A stretch of DNA of 9,454 bases from JAXHTH01 sp034211115 (GTDB taxonomy: Bacteria; Planctomycetota; Phycisphaerae; Phycisphaerales; SM1A02), in contig JAXHTH010000286.1 in the NCBI GenBank assembly GCA_034211115.1, forward strand, positions 1 to 9,454. Direction: 5' to 3'. This document shows, one piece after another, positions 1 through 6,003 of this stretch (position 1 is the stretch's first letter; the number at the start of each line of letters is the position of its first letter). The position numbers were made by a program, and so were the translations under genes. The notes below the pieces were generated by a model. That model was given only the letters and a program-made list of their open reading frames with translations, had not been told where the DNA came from and did no database searches.

Positions 1-12
1 GGTCGAACCCTT

Positions 13-42
13 GATGCCGGGATGCCACGATGCCATGATGCC
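13..42. repeat. Octamer-period degenerate repeat before pgsA
   Basis: Four copies of GATGCC start at 13, 21, 29 and 37, exactly eight bases apart, with a variable two-base spacer (GG, AC, AT, CC). A fifth, imperfect ATGCC overlaps the pgsA start at 48. Because eight is not a multiple of three, the ATG triplets in the array fall in all three frames, and the one in the pgsA frame (at 30) meets TGA after one codon. The array ends six bases before the start codon and leaves no purine-rich ribosome-binding site. The upstream context is outside the window, so the array could also be the tail of a preceding gene. Confidence 0.75.
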
Positions 43-47
43 CCACC

Positions 48-698
48 ATGCCGACGGTCATACGGCGGAATCTGCCCAACGCGTTGACGCTCCTGCGGCT
101 GGTGCTGGCGGGCGGGTTCTTTGCCGCCCTCAACGCCTTCCGCTTCCCGCATACCCACATCGTCTGGGCGAACGTGTCGATCGCGGTGTTCATCCTCGCC
201 GCGATCACCGATGCCCTGGACGGCTACCTGGCCCGGAAGTGGAACGTCGTTTCGATCTTCGGCCGCATCATGGACCCCTTCTGCGACAAGGTCCTGATCC
301 TGGGGGGATTCATCTACCTCGCCGGGCCGCGGTTCGTGGTGCCGGAGTGGGTCGCCGCGGGCGATTTCTTCACCATGGCCACGGGCGTCTACCCCTGGAT
401 GGTCGCGGTCATCCTCGCCCGCGAGCTGCTCGTGACGGGCGTGCGGGGCGTGATGGAATCGATGGGGCACAGCGGGGCGGCGAAGTGGCCCGGGAAGGTG
501 AAGATGATCCTCCAGTCGGTGAGCATTCCGATCATCATCTTCCTCGCCGCCAACTGCCGACCGGATGAGCAGGCCTGGGCGCGGTGGAGCTGCTACGTGC
601 TCGTCTACGCGACGCTGGTGGTGACGGTCTGGTCGGGGCTGCCGTATGTGCTGGGCGTGCGGGGGATCGTGAGCGAGCAGAGGAGGGAAGCGGGATGA
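48..698 (+). CDS. pgsA: CDP-diacylglycerol-glycerol-3-phosphate 3-phosphatidyltransferase
   Basis: This integral membrane enzyme joins CDP-diacylglycerol and sn-glycerol-3-phosphate to give phosphatidylglycerol-phosphate and CMP, the committed step to phosphatidylglycerol and cardiolipin. The 216-residue product carries the complete CDP-alcohol phosphotransferase signature: D55, D58, G59, A62, R63, G72, D76 and D80 at the spacing DxxDGxxAR-x8-GxxxDxxxD, whose aspartates bind the metal ions. Several hydrophobic helices follow (about 80-90, 110-130, 165-180, 190-205). The ATG at 48 fits because the N-terminus RRNLPNALTLLRLVL is the usual PgsA opening, but no Shine-Dalgarno sequence precedes it; the space is filled by an octamer repeat. 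Its stop overlaps the pgpA start (ATGA), so the two are translationally coupled. Another CDP-alcohol transferase activity is less likely given that pgpA follows directly. Confidence 0.93.
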   Translation: MPTVIRRNLPNALTLLRLVLAGGFFAALNAFRFPHTHIVWANVSIAVFILAAITDALDGYLARKWNVVSIFGRIMDPFCDKVLILGGFIYLAGPRFVVPEWVAAGDFFTMATGVYPWMVAVILARELLVTGVRGVMESMGHSGAAKWPGKVKMILQSVSIPIIIFLAANCRPDEQAWARWSCYVLVYATLVVTVWSGLPYVLGVRGIVSEQRREAG

Positions 699-1264
699 AG
701 GGCGCTGCGGTCATGCTGACGGCGTTCGGGCTGGGGCACCTGCGGCCGGCCCCCGGAACATGGGGGTCGATGCCGCCCGCGGCGGCGGCGCTGGTGCTGG
801 CGGTGCTGCTGGGGCTGAACGGGCTGGGCGCGGCCGATCACTGGATCATCAACGGCGTGCTCATCCTGTTCGTGCTGGTGTCTTCGTACGCCTGCGCGGC
901 GTGGGGCGACTGGGCGGAGGCGTGGTACGGCGGAAAGGACCCGTCGCAGGTGGTGGCCGACGAGGTGGCCGGCCAGGCGGTCGTGCTGCTCGCCCTGCCC
1001 TGGCGGGCGATCGTCGAGGACGGGGCGCTGCGCTGGGAGGCGTTGTGGTTCAACATCATCGCGGCGGCGACAGCGTTTCTCGCCTTCCGGTTGTTTGACA
1101 TCGTCAAGCCTCCGCCGGCGCGGCAGGTGCAGGCCTGGCCGAGCGGCTGGGGCATTCTGGTGGATGACATCTTTGCGGGGGTGTATGCGCTGATCGTGAC
1201 GCAGGTGCTGGTGCGGCTGGTGTGGGGGCCGCTGGTGATGGGGGCATCCGCGCAGGCGGGTTGA
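695..1264 (+). CDS. pgpA: Phosphatidylglycerophosphatase A
   Basis: This membrane phosphatase converts phosphatidylglycerol-phosphate, the PgsA product, to phosphatidylglycerol. The 189-residue protein has the three PgpA blocks: an N-terminal GLGHLRPAPGTWGS (residues 12-25), a central DPSQVVADEVAGQ (82-94, acidic D89 and E90), and a C-terminal FRLFDIVKPPP (131-141) followed by GWGILVDDIFAGVYA (151-165, paired D157 and D158). Hydrophobic segments lie near 28-45, 51-70, 90-103, 118-131 and 158-176. The frame is open further upstream, but the ATG at 695 is preferred: AGGAGGG at 681-687 lies seven bases ahead, homology starts right after it, and it forms the ATGA overlap with pgsA. Length is close to the family norm (about 170 in Escherichia coli). 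Synteny of consecutive pathway enzymes supports the call. Confidence 0.93.
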   Translation: MKGAAVMLTAFGLGHLRPAPGTWGSMPPAAAALVLAVLLGLNGLGAADHWIINGVLILFVLVSSYACAAWGDWAEAWYGGKDPSQVVADEVAGQAVVLLALPWRAIVEDGALRWEALWFNIIAAATAFLAFRLFDIVKPPPARQVQAWPSGWGILVDDIFAGVYALIVTQVLVRLVWGPLVMGASAQAG

Positions 1265-1265
1265 C

Positions 1266-1288
1266 GGGACGGCCGGGACGGCCGTCCC
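1266..1288. terminator. GC-rich hairpin between convergent genes
   Basis: GGGACGGCC (1266-1274) pairs perfectly with GGCCGTCCC (1280-1288), giving a nine-base-pair stem and five-base loop. It begins two bases after the pgpA stop and lies 22 bases beyond the stop of the facing SRPBCC gene, the usual place for a bidirectional terminator. The second half, 1275-1288, is itself a perfect palindrome, so two folds compete. There is no T-run on either side, so intrinsic termination by the classical mechanism is uncertain; it could also be a dispersed repeat or an mRNA 3'-end stabiliser. Confidence 0.6.
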
Positions 1289-1310
1289 ACCATCCACGTT
1301 GGCATTCTGC

Positions 1311-1772
1311 TCAGATCGGGCGGACCTTGCGCATGTCGTGCTTGGCCTCGAGCGTGCTGCGAAGGTTGCACAGGTGCCAGCGCCAGGCGTCGACCTCGCC
1401 GGCCATGACGAGCAGGGCATCGGGTTCGGGCTTGAACGGGCCCTGGCGAAGGGTGATCTTCGCCCCCTTCTCGACGCTGGGCCTGACCGTCCAGTAGACG
1501 GGGGCGTGCATGTCGCCGTTGTCGGCGAACCAGTCCCAGACGATGGAACCGCCGGGATCGAAGTTCAGAATGGCGACGGTGCTCTTGTGATTCATCTCCG
1601 CGTCCCAGCCGAAGACGATTACGCCGCCGGGCCGGAGATCAACCTCGGCGCTGATGCAGAACCAGCGGGCGAGGCCGGCACCGGTGGTGAGGCAGGCGAA
1701 GACCTCCTCGTGGTGGAGCGCGATGTCCTCTTCGAGGGTGACCCAGATCCCGTCCTCTTCGCGCGTAATCAT
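1311..1772 (-). CDS. SRPBCC/AHSA1-like domain protein
   Basis: A 153-residue, probably cytoplasmic protein of the START/Bet v 1-like (SRPBCC) superfamily, nearest in look to the activator-of-Hsp90-ATPase-1-like group. Visible family features are an N-terminal strand (WVTLEEDIALHHEEVFACLT), the segment GLARWFCISAEVDLRPGG, alternating strands with acidic and aromatic residues (VWDWFADNG), and a long C-terminal helix (AWRWHLCNLRSTLEAKHDMRK) that normally closes over a hydrophobic pocket. The ligand or catalytic role cannot be inferred. The frame stays open to 1871, but that extension is arginine-rich and domain-free. The ATG at 1772 has AAGGAA (1781-1786) eight bases upstream, so I choose it. 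It lies 157 bases downstream of the PilZ gene on the same strand; no functional link is evident. Confidence 0.85.
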   Translation of the reverse strand: MITREEDGIWVTLEEDIALHHEEVFACLTTGAGLARWFCISAEVDLRPGGVIVFGWDAEMNHKSTVAILNFDPGGSIVWDWFADNGDMHAPVYWTVRPSVEKGAKITLRQGPFKPEPDALLVMAGEVDAWRWHLCNLRSTLEAKHDMRKVRPI

Positions 1773-1807
1773 GCCGACCGTTCCTTGGAAACGTGATCGA
1801 GTGCGTC

Positions 1808-1827
1808 GCCGGCGTGCGATCGCCGGC
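1808..1827. other. Hairpin in the PilZ-SRPBCC intergenic region
   Basis: GCCGGCG (1808-1814) and CGCCGGC (1821-1827) form a seven-base-pair stem with a six-base loop, 36 bases upstream of the SRPBCC start codon. There is no T-tract on the minus-strand side. It could be a leader structure, a weak terminator for the PilZ transcript, or an ordinary consequence of GC richness. The rest of the gap (1773-1929) shows only further GC-rich partial inverted repeats, for example CCGG arms around 1895-1920. Confidence 0.4.
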
Positions 1828-1929
1828 CGTCGAACCATGCATGATAGCGGCGAAGCGGCGGCGCCGACCACGGCCCCGGCTGTTCCGCGGGAGGAACGGA
1901 CCGGCCGCGGCGGTTCCGGTGTGTCCCGA

Positions 1930-2367
1930 TCAGGCGGCGCGGGGCTGCTCCAGGCGGGGCATATTCCCCTGCTCGTCGCAGAAATCGTCCATCATGAAGT
2001 TCACCGACGACGGGATGAACTCGACGCCCGACTCGTGGAGCATGTCGCCGATGTATTTGCAGTGGACGATCTTGGCCCCGATGATCACGGCCTCGCCGTT
2101 GGAGCGCATCATGAGGATCGCGCCCTCGTAGCCGATGTGCAGCATGTAGCGCGAGTGGATGCACATCCCGCCGGCGCTGACGTTCCTGCAGCGTACGACG
2201 GTCGGAATGCTCTTGCCGCCGTCGGGGGTGATCTGGACGAGCGCGACGGTGCCGTCGTAGGGGATTCGACGGGTCTGGCGATGCTCCTGGTCGACGGGAT
2301 CCGGGGCGGTCGCCCCCCGGGCGATGTCAATGATGTGGTCGATCGAGGTGAGGTCCTGCGCAGCCAT
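1930..2367 (-). CDS. PilZ-domain protein, probable c-di-GMP receptor
   Basis: A 145-residue soluble protein consisting almost entirely of one PilZ domain, the bacterial receptor fold for cyclic di-GMP. Both nucleotide-binding elements are present: RxxxR as R30-Q-T-R-R34 and the (D/N)xSxxG element as N62-V-S-A-G-G67, separated by about 27 residues of beta strand. The first 28 residues are an acidic and hydrophobic extension with no clear domain; the C-terminus (from about 115) is FMMDDFCDEQGN, of unknown role. Retention of the arginines, serine and glycine suggests that it binds ligand, unlike degenerate PilZ proteins. The ATG at 2367 has AAGGGGG (2374-2380) six bases upstream. No diguanylate cyclase, phosphodiesterase or motility gene is in the window, so its output (adhesion, motility, envelope or other) is unknown. 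Confidence 0.88.
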   Translation of the reverse strand: MAAQDLTSIDHIIDIARGATAPDPVDQEHRQTRRIPYDGTVALVQITPDGGKSIPTVVRCRNVSAGGMCIHSRYMLHIGYEGAILMMRSNGEAVIIGAKIVHCKYIGDMLHESGVEFIPSSVNFMMDDFCDEQGNMPRLEQPRAA

Positions 2368-2547
2368 CGGTATCCCCCTTCTGCCTGATATATGGAGCCG
2401 GTGCGACCCGTGATAGATCGGACGGCGATGGGGGGCGTCGTGAGCGATTCACGCAATCGGCTTGCCTCGAATGGCGTCGAGAGAAGGTCCGGTATGACGC
2501 GGCTCGGCGGGTGAGGACGATGTCGGACTCCGGGCGGTGTGCGACCG

Positions 2548-4083
2548 TCAATCGGCGCCGATGCCGAGAGGCCGGATGTCGAATTTCGGCTCGCCGATGG
2601 GGCCGGTAACGTGGTATTTCATGAGCTGATCGGTCATCTTGCCGAGCAGGTCGCCGATGGCGCCGAGGGAGCCCTGGACGCGTTCGAGCGGGCCGGCGTT
2701 GAAGGTGAAGTCGATCCGGCCGTCGAAGCCGATCTCGCCCTCCCCGCGCGCGGCGACGGCAGCGCTGAGAAGCTCGATGTCGCGGAAGCGCGTCTCGCCC
2801 TTGGCGAGCTGGAGGTCCGCGCGGAGCCGGTCCTTGCCGGCGCCGTTGGCCTTCCCGCCGCTCACGGTGCGCACGAGGCCGCCGACCACGGGCAGGTTGA
2901 CGAGCCGCGCCTCGGTGACTTGGAGGACGCCGGTTCCGGCGAGGGATTGGGCCGGGTCGGCGAGCTCACCGGACAGCTCGCCGTCGAGATCGACGCGGCC
3001 GGCGAAGCGCGGCGGCTGCTCGCCCGTGTCGCGCAGCGCCTGTTCGATGCGAACGCCCCGGGCATCGAGTTGGAGATCCGCCCCCCAGCCGCGGACAGGC
3101 CTCAGATCACCCGTCGCCTGAAGGGTTCCGCCGAGCCCGGCGATGACGAGCGGCTCGATGTGGATCGTCTGCTCTTCCAGGCGCGCCATCGTCTCCAACG
3201 ACTGGATGGGAAGCATGTACTCGCCGAAGGCGATCCTCGCTTCCGTGAGCAGCAAGTGCAGGTCGAGATCGCCGCTCATCGGATCGGCGAGGGGCATCAT
3301 CCCGCTGAGTCCCATCGACAGGACGCCTCGGATGTCGTGCTGATTGAGTGTCTTCTGCAACTGGGGCGGCAGGAGCTCGTACTGCTCCGGCTGGAGGTGC
3401 ACGTCCAGCGTCGTGTCCGCCAGGTCCAGGGAGGCGGTGTCGATGTTCAGCCGCCCGTCGAGGGCGAGGGTGAAGACCGGCGCCCGCTCGAGCAGTGCAT
3501 CCAGCGCGTACCAGCCCTGCTCGCTGTCGGGACTGCTCGTCAGATCGAATGTGATCTCATCGAGCCGCATGGCCTGATCGTCGGGCGTCGCGTAGACGAA
3601 CACGCCGTCGATGATGCGCAGCGTGCGGATGGCGAAGACGTCGCTGGGTCGGGTGGACCCGCCGTCGGCGCGGGTGCGGCCTTCCGTCGATTCGATGAAG
3701 TCGCTGAAGCCGACCATCGAGCCGTCCGGACGCTGCCGCAGCTCGACCACGGGCTCGGTGAGCTCGATGGTCTCGATCACGATGGGCCGGCCGCGGCGCG
3801 GGCGCTCCGTGAAGACGATGCGCATGGATGTCGCGGTGACGAAGGGAGTCTCGTCATCGGTGAGCCTGACCTCGTGCAGCGTCGCGGTGGCGGGATACTC
3901 GTAGTCCAGCGTCTGGAAGGACAGCTTTGGCCTCAGGGCGTCGTTGGCGATGGCGAGGATCTGCCTCCCCACCCATTGCTCGACGCCGGTGGTTCCGAGC
4001 CGGCCGGTGTTCCAGAGCAGCAGACCCGCGGCGACGGCGAGTATGCACAGTATCAGGACGATCGCGACGATGATGCGCTTCAT
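2548..4083 (-). CDS. AsmA-like envelope protein
   Basis: A 511-residue protein with an N-terminal signal anchor (KR at 2-3, then a hydrophobic run at about 4-23), leaving the remainder in the periplasm. The body is beta-rich with repeated amphipathic strands of the kind seen in the AsmA/TamB/YhdP group: an early segment reading LSFQTLDYEYPATATLHEV, a central DLDLHLLLTEARIAFGEY, and a C-terminal AsmA-like part with SGELADPAQSLAGTGVLQV, LVNLPVVGGLVRTVSGG and a final VTGPIGEPKFDIRPLG. Members are linked to outer-membrane homeostasis and are proposed to form hydrophobic grooves for lipid transfer between membranes. It is somewhat shorter than Escherichia coli AsmA. The start has AGGAG at 4087-4091, only three bases from the ATG. 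It follows the four-helix membrane protein after 41 bases, probably on one transcript. Confident in the superfamily, not in the exact role. Confidence 0.8.
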   Translation of the reverse strand: MKRIIVAIVLILCILAVAAGLLLWNTGRLGTTGVEQWVGRQILAIANDALRPKLSFQTLDYEYPATATLHEVRLTDDETPFVTATSMRIVFTERPRRGRPIVIETIELTEPVVELRQRPDGSMVGFSDFIESTEGRTRADGGSTRPSDVFAIRTLRIIDGVFVYATPDDQAMRLDEITFDLTSSPDSEQGWYALDALLERAPVFTLALDGRLNIDTASLDLADTTLDVHLQPEQYELLPPQLQKTLNQHDIRGVLSMGLSGMMPLADPMSGDLDLHLLLTEARIAFGEYMLPIQSLETMARLEEQTIHIEPLVIAGLGGTLQATGDLRPVRGWGADLQLDARGVRIEQALRDTGEQPPRFAGRVDLDGELSGELADPAQSLAGTGVLQVTEARLVNLPVVGGLVRTVSGGKANGAGKDRLRADLQLAKGETRFRDIELLSAAVAARGEGEIGFDGRIDFTFNAGPLERVQGSLGAIGDLLGKMTDQLMKYHVTGPIGEPKFDIRPLGIGAD

Positions 4084-4124
4084 GCTCTCCTCGCGTTCAG
4101 TGAGATCGTTTCAGGCAAAGCGCA

Positions 4125-4574
4125 TCAGCGCGGTTGCGGGCGATCATCATGCTCGGGCGCGGGCCGCCCGGTCAGCCTTACCGCCCGCAGCCCCAGCAGG
4201 GATCCGTACCCGTTCCACACGGCGAAGATCACGAGGAGGAACGGGGACACGCCCGAATAGTATCCCTGCGGGTTCGTCCATTCCCAGATCGCGACGACGA
4301 TGAAGATGATCGCGGTGACGAGGCCGGTCAGGGAATAGAGGACCTCGCCCGTCAGCAGTCCCATTATTGTCTGAAGCGCCGAGAGGCCGAAGAGGATCGC
4401 GCCGATGCGCAGCGTCCACTTCAGGATCACGACCATGACGAGCAATTGCGGGGGTTGCGTCGTCGTGTATTGATGCGCCCACCCCGCGCGGAACCCAAAC
4501 CAGGCGAAGAGGAGGGCGCTGATGATCATGAAGAACACATCCGCTCCCGCCGCGCCGCCTCGCTGCTCGCTCAC
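4125..4574 (-). CDS. Four-helix membrane protein of unknown function
   Basis: I do not recognise the family. The 149-residue product has four likely transmembrane helices at about 13-31, 44-67, 78-97 and 109-129, with a short polar N-terminus and a charged C-terminal tail (RPAPEHDDRPQPR). A loop containing WEWTNPQGYYSG (97-108) lies between helices 3 and 4. No catalytic motif is visible. The start is GTG, at 4572-4574: GGGAGG (4582-4587) sits seven bases upstream, and the next in-frame methionine (residue 16) would cut into helix 1. The ribosome-binding site belongs to a heptamer repeat array that fills the gap to the upstream oxidoreductase gene. The AsmA-like gene starts 41 bases downstream, so a shared envelope-related role is possible, by position only. 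Confidence 0.78.
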   Translation of the reverse strand: MSEQRGGAAGADVFFMIISALLFAWFGFRAGWAHQYTTTQPPQLLVMVVILKWTLRIGAILFGLSALQTIMGLLTGEVLYSLTGLVTAIIFIVVAIWEWTNPQGYYSGVSPFLLVIFAVWNGYGSLLGLRAVRLTGRPAPEHDDRPQPR

Positions 4575-4578
4575 CGGC

Positions 4579-4634
4579 CTGCCTCCCTGTTCAACGCTCG
4601 AGACTCATCGCTCGGGACTCACTGCTCACGACTC
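4579..4634 (-). repeat. Heptamer degenerate tandem repeat
   Basis: Read on the minus strand from 4634 down to 4579, the sequence divides into eight consecutive 7-base units: GAGTCGT, GAGCAGT, GAGTCCC, GAGCGAT, GAGTCTC, GAGCGTT, GAACAGG, GAGGCAG. The first three bases are GAG in seven of eight units. The first six units alternate GAGT and GAGC, giving a 14-base higher order; the last three bases vary freely. The array starts four bases after the oxidoreductase stop and ends four bases before the GTG start of the membrane-protein gene, so it is nearly the whole intergenic region. Units 7 and 8 create the GGGAGG ribosome-binding site. Confidence 0.8.
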
Positions 4635-4638
4635 AAGT

Positions 4639-5838
4639 CTACTTCACTTCGCTCATCTTGACAGCGCGCTTCTCCCGCGCGGCGACGATCGCCGCGTGCA
4701 GGACCCGCTGCGTCTGGAACGCGTCCTCGAAGTCGGCGAGCGGGACGACCGGCTTGCGGCCGGCGAGGACGCGGATCATGTCCGACGCCTGGCTCACAAA
4801 ACAATGCTCGTAGCCGATGAGATGGGCCGGCGGCCAGTAGGCGTCCGCGTAGGGATGATCGCCGCCGGTGGTGCACATGATCCGGCTCCAGCCGCGGAGG
4901 CGCGAGTCCAGCGTGTTGTCCCACCATTGCAGCTCGTTCATCCGCTCGAAGTCAAACTTGATCGATCCCTTGTCACCGTTGATTTCGATCTCGTTGCGGT
5001 TCTGGTTGCCGGTCGCGAGGCGGGTGGCCTCGAAGGAACCGACCGCCCCGCCCTTGAAGCGGGCGAGGAAGAGCACGCAGTCATCGACGGTCGAGCGTCC
5101 CTTGCGCTTCTTCGCGCTGCGCTTGGCGCCCTTGCCTGAGATCTCGCCCCCGGAACTTTCGACGATCTCGCGTTCCCTGATAAAGGTCTCCTCGATGGCG
5201 CCGGCGACTTCGCTGATCTCATCGCCGGTGATGAAGCGGGCCATGTCGATGATGTGGGCGTTGAGGTCGCCGTGCGCGCCGGACCCGGCGAGCTTGCCCT
5301 GGAAGCGCCACAGCAGCGGCGTGTCGGGCCCACCCCAGTCCTGGAGATAGGCGGCGCGGACGTGGAAGATCCGCCCCAGCCGGCCTTCCTTCACAAGCTG
5401 ATGCGCCAGCGCCACCGCGGGGCAGCGGCGGTAGTTGTACCAGACAAAGGTCCGGTTTCCGGAGGCCTTCTTCGCGGCCTTGACCATCTCCCGGGCGTCA
5501 TCGAGCGTCCCCGCCAGCGGCTTCTCACACGACACGTGTTTCCCCGCCTCGAGGGCGGCGATGGCGTGCTCCGCGTGCACGAAGTTGGGCGTGACGATGT
5601 CGACGAGGTCGATCTCATCGTCGGCGATCATCTGCTTCCAGTCGGTGGTGGTGTTCGCCCACCGCCATTTCGCGGCGATCGCCTTCAGATGCTCCTCCTG
5701 CTTCGGCAGGTCGGCGACGGTGTGCATCACCGCCCGCCGCGGCAGGTCGAAGAAGCTGTTGACGCTCATCCACGCGTTGGAATGCGCCCGGCCCATGAAC
5801 TCCGAGCCGATCAAGCCGATACGCAGGTCTTTGGCCAT
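4639..5838 (-). CDS. Gfo/Idh/MocA-family NAD(P)-dependent oxidoreductase
   Basis: A 399-residue cytoplasmic dehydrogenase of the family that oxidises or reduces sugars, inositols and related polyols with NAD(P). The N-terminal Rossmann fold opens with RIGLIGSEFMGRAH (glycines 8, 11 and 16). The family's catalytic-lysine motif is CEKPLAG (about 104-110, lysine 106). The C-terminal alpha/beta domain holds GDLNAHIIDMARFITG (190-205), matching the GxHxxD pattern with H195 and D198. A very basic stretch (KGAKRSAKKRKGR, about 236-248) is inserted before VDDCVLFLARF. An ATG nine bases further upstream (5847) abuts the Shine-Dalgarno sequence, so I use the ATG at 5838, which has AGGAAGG (5848-5854) nine bases away. 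There is no signal peptide. Substrate cannot be told; such genes are often highly multiplied in planctomycetes. A promoter with an inverted repeat lies just upstream. Confidence 0.9.
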   Translation of the reverse strand: MAKDLRIGLIGSEFMGRAHSNAWMSVNSFFDLPRRAVMHTVADLPKQEEHLKAIAAKWRWANTTTDWKQMIADDEIDLVDIVTPNFVHAEHAIAALEAGKHVSCEKPLAGTLDDAREMVKAAKKASGNRTFVWYNYRRCPAVALAHQLVKEGRLGRIFHVRAAYLQDWGGPDTPLLWRFQGKLAGSGAHGDLNAHIIDMARFITGDEISEVAGAIEETFIREREIVESSGGEISGKGAKRSAKKRKGRSTVDDCVLFLARFKGGAVGSFEATRLATGNQNRNEIEINGDKGSIKFDFERMNELQWWDNTLDSRLRGWSRIMCTTGGDHPYADAYWPPAHLIGYEHCFVSQASDMIRVLAGRKPVVPLADFEDAFQTQRVLHAAIVAAREKRAVKMSEVK

Positions 5839-5847
5839 CGCTGCCAT

Positions 5848-5854
5848 CCTTCCT
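5848..5854 (-). promoter_or_regulatory. Ribosome-binding site fixing the oxidoreductase start
   Basis: On the minus strand AGGAAGG is immediately followed by one ATG (5847-5845) with zero spacing and by a second in-frame ATG (5838-5836) after nine bases. Only the second has workable spacing, which trims three residues from the longest open frame. Confidence 0.75.
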
Positions 5855-5871
5855 GGTTGATGGTGGAGGCG

Positions 5872-5899
5872 AGTCTACGAAACGATCGGCGTTTCGCAA
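5872..5899 (-). promoter_or_regulatory. Candidate sigma-70-type promoter for the oxidoreductase
   Basis: On the minus strand, TTGCGA (5899-5894) and TAGACT (5877-5872) are 16 bases apart; each matches four of six consensus positions. Transcription would start near 5865, giving a leader of about 27 bases before the ATG at 5838. The match is moderate, and planctomycete promoters are not well enough defined to score it firmly. Confidence 0.4.
5878..5896. promoter_or_regulatory. 7-5-7 inverted repeat, candidate operator
   Basis: CGAAACG (5878-5884) and CGTTTCG (5890-5896) are perfect inverted copies around ATCGG. The 19-base element fills the spacer between the candidate -10 and -35 boxes and covers half of the -35 box, where a repressor dimer would block polymerase. 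It is less GC-rich than the surroundings, making chance less likely. It could instead act in RNA as a hairpin; no T-run follows it. Confidence 0.45.
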
Positions 5900-5913
5900 G
5901 TCCCGCTGTTCGC

Positions 5914-5946
5914 AGGAAGAAGAAACCCCGCCCATGCCCGTGGCGG
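5914..5946 (-). terminator. Possible intrinsic terminator downstream of gcvP
   Basis: On the minus strand CCGCC (5946-5942) can pair with GGCGG (5932-5928) around a nine-base loop, followed by GGTTTCTTCTT. A short GC stem plus pyrimidine- and T-rich tail resembles an intrinsic terminator that would end the gcvP transcript before the oxidoreductase promoter. The stem is only five base pairs and the T-tract is interrupted by C, so this is tentative. Confidence 0.35.
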
Positions 5947-6003
5947 CGCGGATTGATTCAGTTTGTGTGGGTGTTCAGCCGGCGTGAAGATGTGCAGAAC
6001 CCG

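Noticed and set aside
11..568. A 185-codon + strand frame overlapping pgsA
   Set aside because: Out-of-frame shadow with arginine- and glycine-rich composition; the complete CDP-alcohol transferase signature lies in the other frame.
605..1420. A 271-codon minus-strand frame opposite pgpA
   Set aside because: Arg/Pro/His-rich shadow sequence; pgpA motifs on the + strand explain the region.
1841..1846. TATCAT as a -10 box for the SRPBCC gene on the minus strand
   Set aside because: It matches five of six positions, but no -35-like hexamer exists at 16-18 bases upstream, so a promoter call is not supported.
1773..1871. N-terminal extension of the SRPBCC protein to 1871
   Set aside because: The extra 33 residues are arginine-rich and outside the domain; the internal ATG at 1772 has a good ribosome-binding site.
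2539..4260. A 573-codon open frame on the + strand opposite the AsmA-like gene
   Set aside because: It spans two minus-strand genes and the gap between them, has low-complexity GC-driven composition, and no recognisable domain or ribosome-binding site.
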